NCBI RefSeq assembly: GCF_002127225.1
Contig: NZ_NFUR01000006.1
Coordinates: 62,001 to 126,000 of the forward strand
DNA: 64,000 bases
DNA from: Sphingomonas sp. IBVSS2
GTDB taxonomy: Bacteria > Pseudomonadota > Alphaproteobacteria > Sphingomonadales > Sphingomonadaceae
Direction: 5' to 3'
Positions 27,327 to 36,413 of this stretch are shown in pieces. A program made the translations under genes and the position numbers. Each line of letters begins with the position of its first letter. Position 1 is the stretch's first letter. The notes beneath the pieces were generated by a model, which saw only the letters and a list, made by a program, of their open reading frames with translations, had not been told where the DNA came from and searched no databases.

Positions 27327-27515
27327 CTATCGCAACTGGCGCCAGACGCGATCCGCGGCCCTGCCGAGCGCCAGCGGCAGGGCGACGGCCAGCAAGAGGA
27401 TCACCCAATGGGGCATGTCCAGGCGCATCGCCGCCAGGGCCCCTTCGTAAACGACCGCCACCAGGCCGATCCCGACCACCAGCAGCCCTGCCGCCAACCA
27501 CCATGACCTATGCAT
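27327..27515 (-). CDS. Small two-helix membrane protein
   Basis: 62 residues: MHRSWWLAAGLLVVGIGLVAVV forms a first helix and WVILLLAVALPLALG a second, followed by a basic C-terminus (RAADRVWRQLR). ATG 27515 has GAAGAGAGG upstream on the - strand, a convincing ribosome-binding site, which supports it as real despite its size. Function unknown. Confidence 0.65.
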   Translation of the reverse strand: MHRSWWLAAGLLVVGIGLVAVVYEGALAAMRLDMPHWVILLLAVALPLALGRAADRVWRQLR

Positions 27516-27633
27516 AGAGGCCTCTCTTCATGTGCCTGACGGCCAATATAGCATGGATGCGGGGTTCGGGCATGCGTTGATGCTTGATGCGCGCCTGACG
27601 TGCCTCCCCGTCACCCGATCCCGTTCACGGCGG

Positions 27634-28899
27634 TCATTCGCCCTCCTCGCGGTCTCGGGAGACGCCGACCCTGGGGAGGGAAAGAGGAAGAAGTAGCAGG
27701 GACAGCGCATAGGCATATTGGGTCAGGGTGACGCCAATATCGAAGGGGAACCAGATGGTTGGAATACCCAGCTGAGCAAGTTCGTTGACGAACAGGGCAA
27801 TCGCGATCAGCGACATCGTCGCCAAAGCCAGCATCCTGCGTTCGCCTCGCACGGCTATCCGCACGGCGATGGCCGCGAACAGGATGATGAAGACGATGCG
27901 AGCCGTGGCAATGAGGACGGCCAGATGCGCGATGGCCCCGACCACTCTCGCCACCCATGCCGCGACGGCGCAACCCAGGACGACCGATCGATCGCGCCCC
28001 TCGGCCAGCGCGTTCCATGCAGCGGTCCAGGCAAACATGGCAAGCGGCGAAAGGACGACCGCATTCTGGCGGTCGAGAGTGGACGCGTCGAGCAGGTCCG
28101 TCCAGGCCGAGATCGCATTGCCCAGGCGAAGACAGGCCGTCGCGACAAGGGCGATCGCCAGCCATCGCGCAAAGTTCGGCCTGGCGGTCGATGGCGCAAC
28201 CGCGAGCGCCGCGCCGGCGAGCAGAACCATCAGCACCGGCAGCGCGATCTCGACGATATAGCCGGCGATGGTTCGCATCCACTGCGCCCGATACAGTCTC
28301 TCGCCAAAGGCTGCCGTGGCAAGCGTCGGAACGCTCCTCAGCCCGCCGCTGATACGGTTGCGGCCGAGACCCGGCTGCATGAACGTCCGGATCGCCAACA
28401 CGCCGTCGCGCTGGCCGGCAAACCGCGGAAGCGCGGCCAGAAAGGGCCGGGCACCGATGACTTTCGGGTCGGAGCCGAGCTTGCCGATGCCTCCGATCGG
28501 TTGGCCGTTCCAGAACATCGCATAGCCGTCGTCGACCATGGTCGGGCCGAGCAGCACCAGATCCCCCTGGGCCGGCAAGGTGACCCGCCGGCGATACCAG
28601 CCATAGCCTTCGAGATCGGGGTGCCCATGGGCTCGCCAACCGGCAAGCCATCCCGGCAGGCCGACATCATCGTCGCGATTGCCCGGCAGCGATACCAGGT
28701 CGAGCCGATCCCAGCTGCGATCGTCGATCTGCGGATCGGCCCATTTCGGGTTGTCGCCGGGATGGAAGCGCCAGGTGCCGTCCAGGGCGATCGCCGGACC
28801 GACCGGATCGGGGCGGCCGCCGATTGCAAGCATTGCGACCACCATCCCCAGTACGATCAGCGCCAGGATGCAGAACGAAAGCATGAGCCGTCTCGACAA
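27634..28899 (-). CDS. 7TM-DISM-like membrane sensor without output domain
   Basis: About 421 residues from TTG 28899, preferred because GGGGAGG lies 5 bases upstream; the frame is open to ATG 28938. Layout: N-terminal membrane anchor (MLSFCILALIVLGMVVAMLAI), an extracytoplasmic jelly-roll-like domain with sugar-hydrolase-like features (LDGTWRFHPGDNPKWADPQI, GYGWYRRRVTLPAQGDLVLL), then seven hydrophobic helices to the end. This order matches 7TMR-DISM receptors, but the usual cytoplasmic GGDEF or kinase domain is missing; the protein ends in a short acidic tail. The ligand may be a carbohydrate; inference. It is divergent from the CGNR regulator. Confidence 0.7.
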   Translation of the reverse strand: MSRRLMLSFCILALIVLGMVVAMLAIGGRPDPVGPAIALDGTWRFHPGDNPKWADPQIDDRSWDRLDLVSLPGNRDDDVGLPGWLAGWRAHGHPDLEGYGWYRRRVTLPAQGDLVLLGPTMVDDGYAMFWNGQPIGGIGKLGSDPKVIGARPFLAALPRFAGQRDGVLAIRTFMQPGLGRNRISGGLRSVPTLATAAFGERLYRAQWMRTIAGYIVEIALPVLMVLLAGAALAVAPSTARPNFARWLAIALVATACLRLGNAISAWTDLLDASTLDRQNAVVLSPLAMFAWTAAWNALAEGRDRSVVLGCAVAAWVARVVGAIAHLAVLIATARIVFIILFAAIAVRIAVRGERRMLALATMSLIAIALFVNELAQLGIPTIWFPFDIGVTLTQYAYALSLLLLPLSLPRVGVSRDREEGE

Positions 28900-28950
28900 G
28901 CCGACCTCCCCAACTGCGGCATGGCGCCCCATCGCCATGGATGGATATTC

Positions 28951-28968
28951 TAACCGTTTATACGGTTA
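28951..28968. promoter_or_regulatory. Perfect palindrome in CGNR / 7TM-DISM divergent promoter
   Basis: TAACCGT (28951-28957), four bases, ACGGTTA (28962-28968). It lies 38 bases before the CGNR start and about 52 bases before the likely start of the membrane sensor. The position fits an operator controlling both genes, most simply bound by the CGNR protein itself. Confidence 0.65.
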
Positions 28969-29006
28969 TGTTGTGGAAATGGCGCCAGCAAGCGAAAAGA
29001 AGGACC

Positions 29007-29585
29007 ATGGCAGAGCAAGCGCGCGTTTCGGCTGGGATCGGGGGCAGCCTGGCACTGGAGTTCGCCAACACGGCGGGCTGGCATCTGGCCCAGCAGCCGG
29101 TCGAACGGCTCGGAGGCTGGCGCGACCTGGTCCGCTGGGCGGTAGAGCTGAAGCTGGTCCAGCCCGACCAGATGGACGACCTCTCGGGTGCAGCGGTCGA
29201 GATCGGACCGGCGCTCGATCTGCGAGAGGCGATCTTTCGGATCGGCGTCGCGGTGGGCCGCGGCAACGCGCCCCAGGAAAGCGACCTGAATGCCGTCATG
29301 GCACAGGCCTCCGCCCCCCCGCCGAGCGCGATCTGGTCCGGCGGATCCCTGTCCTGGCGATTCCAGCGCCAGAGCGCCTTGCCGCAATTGCTCGGCATCG
29401 TTGCGCGCGATGCCGTGGCACTCCTGGCCAGCGACCGCGCTACCAGGCTGCGCCTGTGCGCAGGCAGCGATTGCGGATGGCTCTTCCTCGACGAGAGCCG
29501 CGGCAAGCCGCGAAGGTGGTGCTCGATGAGCGATTGCGGCAACCGTTCCAAGGCGCGGCGCGCTTATGCCCGGCGCAAGGGCTAG
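29007..29585 (+). CDS. CGNR zinc-finger transcriptional regulator (ABATE domain)
   Basis: 192 residues. The N-terminal ABATE-like domain (GGSLALEFANTAGWHL, LGGWRDLVRWAVELKLV) probably senses a ligand. The C-terminal zinc finger has two Cys pairs, CAGSDCGWLFLDES and CSMSDCGNRSKARRAYAR, the second containing the C-G-N-R signature. Members are stress-type DNA-binding regulators. ATG 29007 follows AAGAAGGACC. It is divergent from the 7TM-DISM protein with a perfect 7-bp dyad between, pointing to autoregulation and control of the sensor. Confidence 0.88.
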   Translation: MAEQARVSAGIGGSLALEFANTAGWHLAQQPVERLGGWRDLVRWAVELKLVQPDQMDDLSGAAVEIGPALDLREAIFRIGVAVGRGNAPQESDLNAVMAQASAPPPSAIWSGGSLSWRFQRQSALPQLLGIVARDAVALLASDRATRLRLCAGSDCGWLFLDESRGKPRRWCSMSDCGNRSKARRAYARRKG

Positions 29586-29604
29586 TGCCCGGCGCAAGGG
29601 CTAG
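29567..29604 (+). repeat. 19-base perfect tandem duplication at the CGNR stop codon
   Basis: 29567-29585 and 29586-29604 are identical 19-mers that each end in the stop triplet TAG. The first copy supplies the last codons (Ala-Arg-Arg-Lys-Gly-stop); the second is untranslated in that frame. It looks like a recent slippage or duplication event. Confidence 0.9.
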
Positions 29605-29798
29605 CGCGGAGCCCCCCTTTCTGGATGAAGCGCCTCCCCATCAACAAGATGCCGCGCGACGATATCATGATCGGCAATAGTAATTCCTATATTCTTGCAA
29701 ATTACGTATATCTTCTTTCCATTTAACAACACACCATTCAGCTTGCATAATATCGTTCAATGAGAAGCATTGACTCCCACTAAAGGAGGGATGCTGAA

Positions 29799-30098
29799 AT
29801 GAAGGTATATATTGCAGGAACGGCATTGTTCGCGATGTCTGCCTGGGCGGCGCCGGCTTCGGCCGACCAGGTCCACACCTTCTCCAACGGTTGCACGCGC
29901 ACATGCTCGGGCACCTGGATAAACGGATCGCTGCCGGGATCGGTCGCCTGCTACAACAAGGACGGGACCCCGGGCACGGTGGGTCCGCTGAACTGCCCGA
30001 GCGGCCCTGAGAAGACGTTCAGCCCCAATATCTTCGATGCAGGCGGCATTCCGCTGCCCGCGCGCGCGATCAAGGCGACGCCGCGCCGCGCCGACTGA
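29799..30098 (+). CDS. Small exported protein with paired cysteines
   Basis: 99 residues. Signal peptide MKVYIAGTALFAMSAWAAPASA, then a short mature domain with four Cys (NGCTRTCSGTW; VACYNKDG; LNCPSGPE) that could form two disulfides, ending in a basic tail. AAAGGAGGG about 11 bases ahead of ATG 29799 is an unusually strong ribosome-binding site. The 140 bases upstream are much more AT-rich than the surroundings, suggesting a strong promoter or foreign DNA. Family not recognised. Confidence 0.78.
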   Translation: MKVYIAGTALFAMSAWAAPASADQVHTFSNGCTRTCSGTWINGSLPGSVACYNKDGTPGTVGPLNCPSGPEKTFSPNIFDAGGIPLPARAIKATPRRAD

Positions 30099-30111
30099 GC
30101 GGAGCCGGACA

Positions 30112-30137
30112 GCCGCCGCCGATCCGTCGGCGGCGGC
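30112..30137. terminator. GC-rich perfect hairpin between convergent genes
   Basis: GCCGCCGCCGA (30112-30122), loop TCCG, TCGGCGGCGGC (30127-30137): an 11-bp perfect stem with a stable tetraloop, 14 bases after the small exported-protein stop and 34 bases after the recG stop. No T-tract. Confidence 0.65.
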
Positions 30138-30170
30138 GAACCCGCGCGCATCGATCGCTCGGCCCCGCCC

Positions 30171-32228
30171 CTATCCCGCCCGCAACAGGCTCACCGCCGC
30201 GTCGCGCTCGAACAGGTAGAGCGCGATCCGCGCCGCCTCGCCCCGCGCGGTGTGCAGCGCGCGGTCCTGGTCCTCCAGCAGCCGGGCATCGGCATTCGCC
30301 GCCGCGATCAGCGTCGCAAGGCTTTCGGGCGTCGCCAGGCGGAAGGTCTGTTCGCCCGATTGGCGGGTGCCGAGTATCTCGCCCGCGCCGCGCAGCTCCA
30401 GGTCGCGCTCGGCGATCAGGAAGCCGTCGGTGGTGTCGCGCATCAGCGCCAGCCGCGCCCGCGACGTCTCGCTGAGCTTCTCCCCGCGCAGCAGGATGCA
30501 GTGCGACTGCCCGCCGCCCCGGCCCACCCGCCCGCGCAGCTGGTGGAGCTGGGCGAGGCCGAACCGGTCCGCCGCCTCGATCACGATCAACGTGGCGTTG
30601 GGCACGTCGACGCCCACTTCGATCACCGTGGTCGCCACCAGCACGCCCAGCTCGCCGCCGGCGAAGCGCGCCATCACCGCATCCTTCTCCGGCCCCTTCA
30701 TCCGGCCATGGACGAGCCCGACCTTGTCGCCAAACCGCGCGGTGAGCGTGGCGGCGCGGTGCTCGGCGGCGGCGAGATCGGTCTTCTCGCTCTCCTCCAC
30801 CAGCGGACACACCCAATAGGCCTGCTTGCCCGCGTCGAGATGCCGGCCCAGCCCGGCAATCACCGCATCGAGCTTGTCCTCGGAAATCACCGTGGTCTGG
30901 ATCGGCTGGCGACCGGGCGGCATCTCGTCCAGCCGGCTCACGTCCATCTCGCCATGGCTGGCCAGCTGCAGCGTGCGGGGGATCGGCGTGGCGGTCATCA
31001 CCAGCAGGTGCGGCGGCACCTGCGCCTTAGCCTGGAGCATCAGCCGCTCGGCCACGCCGAAGCGATGCTGCTCGTCCACCACCACCAGCCCCAGATCGCG
31101 ATAGGTGACGCCCTGCTGGAAGATCGCATGCGTGCCCACCAATATGTCGATCTCGCCGGCGGCGAGCCCCATCAGAACGGCCTCGCGCACCTTGCCCTTG
31201 TCGCGCCCGGTGAGGATCGCGATGCGGATGTCGAGCCCGGCGAGCAGGCGCGAGAGATTGTCGTAATGCTGCCGGGCGAGGATCTCGGTGGGGGCCAGCA
31301 TCGCGCCCTGTGCCCCCGCCTCGGCGGCGATCAGCAGCGCCATCGTCGCCACCAGCGTCTTGCCCGCGCCGACATCGCCCTGGAGCAGGCGGAGCATCGG
31401 CTGGCTCTGCGCCATGTCGCCCTCGATCTCGCGGATCGTGCGCGATTGGGCGCCGGTGGGCGTATAGGGCAGCCGGAGCCGGTCGCGCAGCCGCCCGTCG
31501 CCGGTGAGCGGCCGGCCGCGCTTGGCCCGCGCCTCGCCACGCACCAGCATCAGCGCGAGCTGGTTGGCGAAGACCTCGTCATAGGCGAGCCGTTCGCGCG
31601 CCTTGGCGTCGGCAGGGTCGGCATGGATGCGGACCAGCGCGTCCTTCCAGCCCGGCCATTGGTGGCGGTCCTTCAGGCTCGGCTCGATCCATTCGGGCAG
31701 TTCGGGGGCGCGCGCGATCGCCTGCGCGGCCAGCGCCGCGATCCGCTTGGAAGTGATCCCCTCGGAACAGGGATAGATCGCCTCGCGCCCACCGCCTTCC
31801 GCCTCTTCGGGCAGCGCGACCTCGGGATGCACGATCTGCAGCTCCTGCCCATATTGGTCGAGCCGGCCGGAGACCCAGCGCTTCTCGTTCAGGGGGAGCA
31901 GTTTCTTCGCCCAGCCGGAATTGCCGCCGAAGAAGACGAGGCTGGCATGGTTGCCGTGCGCGTCCACCGCCTGCACCCGAGCGGGGGAGCGGGCGCTGCC
32001 GCCGAAACGATATTGCACCGGGGTCAGCTCGATCGCGATGACCCGCCCGGCGTCGGACGCCGCCAGGGCGTCGCGCGGGATACGGTCGATGAAGCCGGTG
32101 GGGAGATGGAAGGCGACGTCGACGACGCGCGCCAGCCCCAGCCGCTCGAGCGGCCTGGCCAGGGCCGCGCCGATCCCCTTGAGCGCCGTGACTTCGGCGA
32201 AGAGCGGATTGAGGATCTCGGGACGCAT
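30171..32228 (-). CDS. recG: ATP-dependent DNA helicase RecG
   Basis: Branch-migration helicase that remodels stalled forks and Holliday junctions. 685 residues, full length. N-terminal wedge/OB domain (ALKGIGAALARPLERLGL), Walker A GDVGAGKTLVATM, motif II VVDEQHRFGVAERL, motif III VMTATPIPRTL, then LVHGRMKGPEKDAVM, VLVATTVIEVGVDVPNAT, QLRGRVGRGGGQSHC and the TRG region ERDLELRGAGEILGTRQSG. It is transcribed towards the small exported-protein gene. A 72-residue gene lies just upstream on the same strand. Confidence 0.96.
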   Translation of the reverse strand: MRPEILNPLFAEVTALKGIGAALARPLERLGLARVVDVAFHLPTGFIDRIPRDALAASDAGRVIAIELTPVQYRFGGSARSPARVQAVDAHGNHASLVFFGGNSGWAKKLLPLNEKRWVSGRLDQYGQELQIVHPEVALPEEAEGGGREAIYPCSEGITSKRIAALAAQAIARAPELPEWIEPSLKDRHQWPGWKDALVRIHADPADAKARERLAYDEVFANQLALMLVRGEARAKRGRPLTGDGRLRDRLRLPYTPTGAQSRTIREIEGDMAQSQPMLRLLQGDVGAGKTLVATMALLIAAEAGAQGAMLAPTEILARQHYDNLSRLLAGLDIRIAILTGRDKGKVREAVLMGLAAGEIDILVGTHAIFQQGVTYRDLGLVVVDEQHRFGVAERLMLQAKAQVPPHLLVMTATPIPRTLQLASHGEMDVSRLDEMPPGRQPIQTTVISEDKLDAVIAGLGRHLDAGKQAYWVCPLVEESEKTDLAAAEHRAATLTARFGDKVGLVHGRMKGPEKDAVMARFAGGELGVLVATTVIEVGVDVPNATLIVIEAADRFGLAQLHQLRGRVGRGGGQSHCILLRGEKLSETSRARLALMRDTTDGFLIAERDLELRGAGEILGTRQSGEQTFRLATPESLATLIAAANADARLLEDQDRALHTARGEAARIALYLFERDAAVSLLRAG

Positions 32229-32280
32229 GGCGCCCGACCTAATCCCTGCAATGGCGCGCCGCTAGAGGGCGCGCGCGGGA

Positions 32281-32499
32281 TCAGGCGGCGCTGCGCACCG
32301 GCGCGATCGCCTGGCCGGCCGCCTCGATCGCGGCATGGACTTCGGTCACGGTCGAGCCGACCACCACTTCGTGCGCGCCGTCGAACGAGAGCACGCCGAC
32401 ATCGGCGCCGGCCATGTTGATCGTCGCGACCGTGCGCACCGCGGCGATGTTCACCAGGATGGGGTCGCCATTGATCGACTTGAGCATCACGAAACGCAT
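32281..32499 (-). CDS. Small hypothetical protein, FlbD-like fold
   Basis: 72 residues. The pattern LKSINGDPILVNIAAVRTVATI... VLSFDGAHEVVVGSTVTEVHAAI (N-G, then N-x2-x-I, then D/N-G, then V-x-S/T, then V-x3-I) resembles the FlbD/short beta-alpha family, though no flagellar gene is near. An AAAGG lies upstream of ATG 32499. It is 52 bases ahead of recG and probably cotranscribed. It is divergent from sdhE. Confidence 0.6.
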   Translation of the reverse strand: MRFVMLKSINGDPILVNIAAVRTVATINMAGADVGVLSFDGAHEVVVGSTVTEVHAAIEAAGQAIAPVRSAA

Positions 32500-32684
32500 T
32501 TTTGGACGGCCTTTACGCTAAGTATCTGTCCATCATAGCAAGATCGCCGGCCGGGCGGGCGGAAACGGCCGATTAAGTTGCGGCTGGCGTTCGTTTGCGC
32601 GGCAACCTATCTGGGGAAGCGTATCCACCATTTTCGCCGACACGCATTTTTTTGCGCTGCCGGCCATTTCCCGTTGAGGACCGA

Positions 32685-32951
32685 ATGGACCGCGAAACCC
32701 GTCTCAAGCGCCTGCGCTTCCGCGCCTGGCACCGCGGCGTCAAGGAAGCAGATCTGCTGATCGGCGGCTTTTTCGACCGGCACGGCACCGGCTGGAACGA
32801 TGCCGAGATCGACTTGTTCGAGGCCCTGCTCGAGGAACAGGATGTCGACATCATGGCCTGGGCGATGGGCACGCAGCCGGTGCCCGAATGTTATGCCGGC
32901 ACGGTAATGACTGCCCTCAAGACATTGAACTACGTGCCGATTTCTCGCTGA
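32685..32951 (+). CDS. sdhE: Succinate dehydrogenase assembly factor SdhE (Sdh5)
   Basis: 88 residues, promotes covalent flavinylation of SdhA. The R-G-x2-E motif is visible in AWHRGVKEADLLIGGF, followed by the conserved LFEALLEEQDVDIMAWAMG. ATG 32685 follows GAGGACCG. It ends 6 bases before mfd, an arrangement seen in other sphingomonads (established synteny, from memory). The succinate dehydrogenase genes are not in the window. Confidence 0.92.
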   Translation: MDRETRLKRLRFRAWHRGVKEADLLIGGFFDRHGTGWNDAEIDLFEALLEEQDVDIMAWAMGTQPVPECYAGTVMTALKTLNYVPISR

Positions 32952-32957
32952 GCCCGA

Positions 32958-35900
32958 ATGCCCGACCTCAAGACCATCCTTTCCGCGCAAAAGCCCCTCA
33001 CGCTGTCGGGCGCGCCTGCCGGCTTCCTTCCCTGGATGCTGGCCGATCTCGCACGCATCGGGCGACTGACCGTGTTCGTCGCGCCCGACGAGGCGGCGAT
33101 GCGCGCCGTGGCGGGCACCGCCCCCTATTTCGCGCCCGAGCTAGAGGTCCTGGGCTTCCCCGCCTGGGACTGTCTCCCCTATGACCGCGCCAGCCCCACC
33201 CTGCGCGTCATGGCCGAGCGGCTGGCGACGCTCCATGCCCTTCAGGTCAAAAGCGAAAAGCCGCGCCTGCTGGTCACCACGGTCAACGCCGCGACGCAGC
33301 GGACGCTGACGCCCTTCCGCATCCGCCAGCTCGTCGCGCGTCTGGCGCCCGGTGAGCGTATCAGCCTGGAAAAGCTCGGAAACCTGCTTCAGGCAAACGG
33401 CTATGTCCGTGTCGACACAGTGAACGACGCCGGCGAGTTCGCCGTCCGCGGCGGCCTGGTCGACCTGTTCCCCTCGGGCGCCGAACAGGCGCTGCGCCTC
33501 GATTTCTTCGGCGACGAGATCGAGAGCGTCCGCACCTTCGACCCCGCCGACCAGCGCACCACCGGAAGGATCGACGGCTTCACGCTCCTTCCCGCTTCCG
33601 AAGCGCTGCTCGACGAGGAATCGGTCAGGCGCTTCCGCACGCGATATCGCGAGAAATTCGGCGCCACCGCGACCGGCGATCCGCTCTACCAGGCGATCAG
33701 CGACGGTCGCCGCCTCGCCGGCATGGAACATTGGCTGCCGCTGTTCGAGGAGCGGCTGGAGACGCTGTTCGAGCATCTTCCCGGCGACGCGATCCTGATC
33801 CGCGACGCAGGCGATGCCGGCGCTGCCGAGGCGCGGTTCGAAGCGATCGCCGACTATCAGTCGAACCGCGTCCGCGCCCAGTCGGCCGATCCGGGCAGCT
33901 ATCGCCCGCTCGCCGCGGATGCGCTCTATCTCGTTGCGAACGAATGGGAAAGCCGCCTTGTCGACTGGCCGGCGCATGTCAGCACGCCTTTCCACGAGCC
34001 CACCAGCGCCACCGTCCTGGACTTCAACGTCGATGGCCCGCGCGACTTCGCACCCGAGCGCGCCGCCGGCACCAACGTCTATGAGGCGGTGGTCGAACAT
34101 ATCGCCAAGCTACGGAAATCGGGCAAAAAACCGGTGCTCGCCAGCTATTCCAACGGTGCCCGCGAGCGCCTGACCGGGCTGCTCGCCGATCACGGCCTCA
34201 AGACCGCGCGCAAGGCGGACAGCTGGCACGAGGCGATGGGCATCGCCGACAGCGCGGTCGCGATGATCGTGCTACCGCTCGATCACGGCTTCGCCGCGCC
34301 GGACGTCGCCGTGCTCACCGAGCAGGACATGCTGGGCGATCGCCTGGTCCGCCGCTCGAAGCGCCGAAAGTCGACCGACGCCTTCCTCAACGAACTGGCG
34401 ACGCTCTCGCCGGGCGACCTGGTCGTGCACGTCGATCATGGCATCGGCCGCTATGAGGGCCTGACCCAGATCCCCGTGCAGAAGGCCCCGCACGACTGCG
34501 TCGCCCTAACCTATGCCGGCGGCGACAAGCTCTATGTGCCGGTCGAGAATCTCGAGGTCCTGAGCCGCTACGGCGCGGGCGAGGAAGGCGCGGCGCTCGA
34601 CCGGCTGGGCGGCGAGGCCTGGCAGCGGCGCAAGAGCCGCATGAAGGAGCGGATCCGCGAGATCGCGGGCGAGCTCATCGCCACCGCCGCCAAGCGCGCC
34701 ACTCGCCCCGCCGAAATCGCCGAGCCCGATGCGGGTGGCTATCCCGCCTTTGTCGACCGCTTCCCCTATGAGGAGACCGACGACCAGGACCGCGCGATCG
34801 GCGACGTGCTCGAGGATCTCGCGGCCGGCCGCCCGATGGACCGGCTGATCGTCGGCGATGTCGGCTTCGGCAAGACCGAGGTGGCGCTGCGCGCCGCCTT
34901 CGTCGCGGCGATGGCCGGCATGCAGGTCGCGGTGGTCTGCCCCACCACTCTGCTCGCCCGCCAGCATTTCAACAATTTCACCCAGCGCTTCGAGGGGTTC
35001 CCGATCAAGGTCGGCCGCCTCTCCCGCCTGGTCGGCTCGACCGAGATGAAGGCGACCAAGGATGGCGCCGCCGACGGCACGATCGACATCGTCGTCGGCA
35101 CCCATGCGGTGCTGGCCAAGGGCGTCGAGTTCAAGCGGCTCGGCCTGGTCATCGTCGACGAGGAGCAGCGTTTCGGCGTCACCCACAAGGAGCGGCTGAA
35201 GGCGATGAAGGCGGACGTCCACGTCCTCACCCTCACCGCCACGCCGATCCCGCGCACGCTGCAAATGGCGATGTCGGGCCTGCGCGAGCTCAGCGTGATC
35301 CAGACCCCGCCGGTCGATCGCCTGGCAGTGCGCACCTATGTGATGCCCTGGGACCCGGTGGTGCTGCGCGAGGCGCTGCTGCGCGAGCATTATCGCGGCG
35401 GCCAGGCCTATTTCGTCACGCCGCGCATCTCCGACCTGCCGGAGATCGAGGAATTCCTGCGAAACGACGTGCCCGAGATCCGCTATGTCGTCGCGCACGG
35501 CCAGATGGCGGCGGGCGAGGTCGAGGAGCGGATGTCCGCCTTCTACGATCGCAAGTACGACCTGCTCGTCTCCACCACCATCATCGAGAGCGGCATCGAC
35601 ATCCCCAGCGCCAACACGCTGATCATCAACCGGGCGGACAAGTTCGGCCTCGCCCAGCTCTATCAGCTGCGCGGCCGGGTCGGGCGCTCCAAGACCCGCG
35701 CCTATGCCTATCTGACCACCCCCGCCCAGCGGCTGATGACCGAGGCAGCGGAGAAGCGGCTCAAGGTGCTGTCCGACCTGGAATCGCTGGGCGCCGGCTT
35801 CCAGCTCGCCAGCCATGACCTCGACATCCGCGGTGCGGGCAATCTGCTCGGCGACGAGCAGTCCGGCCATATCAAGGAAGTCGGCTACGAACTCTACCAG

Positions 35901-36413
35901 TCGATGCTGGAGGAAGCGATCCTCGACGCCAAGGCCGGCGGCCTGCGCGACGAGCGCCCGCGCGACCTGAGCCCGCAGATCACCGTCGATGCGCCGATCA
36001 TGATCCCGGAGGACTATGTCCCCGATCTCGACCTGCGCATGGGCCTGTATCGCCGCCTCAACGAAGTGGAGGACCGCGCCGGCATCGAGTCCTTCGCCGC
36101 CGAGCTCATCGACCGGTTCGGCAAGCTGCCCGAAGCGACCGAGAACCTGATCACGCTGATCGAGGCCAAGCTGAACGCCAAACGGGCCTGCATCGCCAAG
36201 CTCGACGTCGGCCCGAAGGGTGCGCTGGTCAGCTTCCACGACGACAAATTCCCCAATGTCGACGGCCTGCTCGCCTATGTCGACAAGCTGGAGGGCACGG
36301 CCAAGCTGCGCCCCGACATGAAGCTCGTCATCACCCGCGCATGGGCGACGCCCCAGGCGCGCCTCAACGGCGCGCTCCAGCTTTCGCGGGGCCTCGCGAA
36401 AGCGGCGGGATAG
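32958..36413 (+). CDS. mfd: Transcription-repair coupling factor Mfd
   Basis: 1151 residues, full length. It releases stalled RNA polymerase and recruits UvrA. The N-terminal UvrB-homology region (YDRASPTLRVMAERLATL) is followed by a RID/KOW region (LSPGDLVVHVDHGIGRYEGL) and a RecG-like motor: Walker A GDVGFGKTEVALRAAF near residue 633, DEEQRFGVTHKERL, LTATPIPRTLQMAM, TTIIESGIDIPSANTLI, QLRGRVGRSKTRAYAYL, then LASHDLDIRGAGNLLGDEQ. The C-terminal D7 domain is present. It probably shares a transcript with sdhE. Confidence 0.97.
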   Translation: MPDLKTILSAQKPLTLSGAPAGFLPWMLADLARIGRLTVFVAPDEAAMRAVAGTAPYFAPELEVLGFPAWDCLPYDRASPTLRVMAERLATLHALQVKSEKPRLLVTTVNAATQRTLTPFRIRQLVARLAPGERISLEKLGNLLQANGYVRVDTVNDAGEFAVRGGLVDLFPSGAEQALRLDFFGDEIESVRTFDPADQRTTGRIDGFTLLPASEALLDEESVRRFRTRYREKFGATATGDPLYQAISDGRRLAGMEHWLPLFEERLETLFEHLPGDAILIRDAGDAGAAEARFEAIADYQSNRVRAQSADPGSYRPLAADALYLVANEWESRLVDWPAHVSTPFHEPTSATVLDFNVDGPRDFAPERAAGTNVYEAVVEHIAKLRKSGKKPVLASYSNGARERLTGLLADHGLKTARKADSWHEAMGIADSAVAMIVLPLDHGFAAPDVAVLTEQDMLGDRLVRRSKRRKSTDAFLNELATLSPGDLVVHVDHGIGRYEGLTQIPVQKAPHDCVALTYAGGDKLYVPVENLEVLSRYGAGEEGAALDRLGGEAWQRRKSRMKERIREIAGELIATAAKRATRPAEIAEPDAGGYPAFVDRFPYEETDDQDRAIGDVLEDLAAGRPMDRLIVGDVGFGKTEVALRAAFVAAMAGMQVAVVCPTTLLARQHFNNFTQRFEGFPIKVGRLSRLVGSTEMKATKDGAADGTIDIVVGTHAVLAKGVEFKRLGLVIVDEEQRFGVTHKERLKAMKADVHVLTLTATPIPRTLQMAMSGLRELSVIQTPPVDRLAVRTYVMPWDPVVLREALLREHYRGGQAYFVTPRISDLPEIEEFLRNDVPEIRYVVAHGQMAAGEVEERMSAFYDRKYDLLVSTTIIESGIDIPSANTLIINRADKFGLAQLYQLRGRVGRSKTRAYAYLTTPAQRLMTEAAEKRLKVLSDLESLGAGFQLASHDLDIRGAGNLLGDEQSGHIKEVGYELYQSMLEEAILDAKAGGLRDERPRDLSPQITVDAPIMIPEDYVPDLDLRMGLYRRLNEVEDRAGIESFAAELIDRFGKLPEATENLITLIEAKLNAKRACIAKLDVGPKGALVSFHDDKFPNVDGLLAYVDKLEGTAKLRPDMKLVITRAWATPQARLNGALQLSRGLAKAAG

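Noticed and set aside
30252..32420. A 722-residue + strand frame
   Set aside because: It is antisense to recG, whose helicase motifs are complete.
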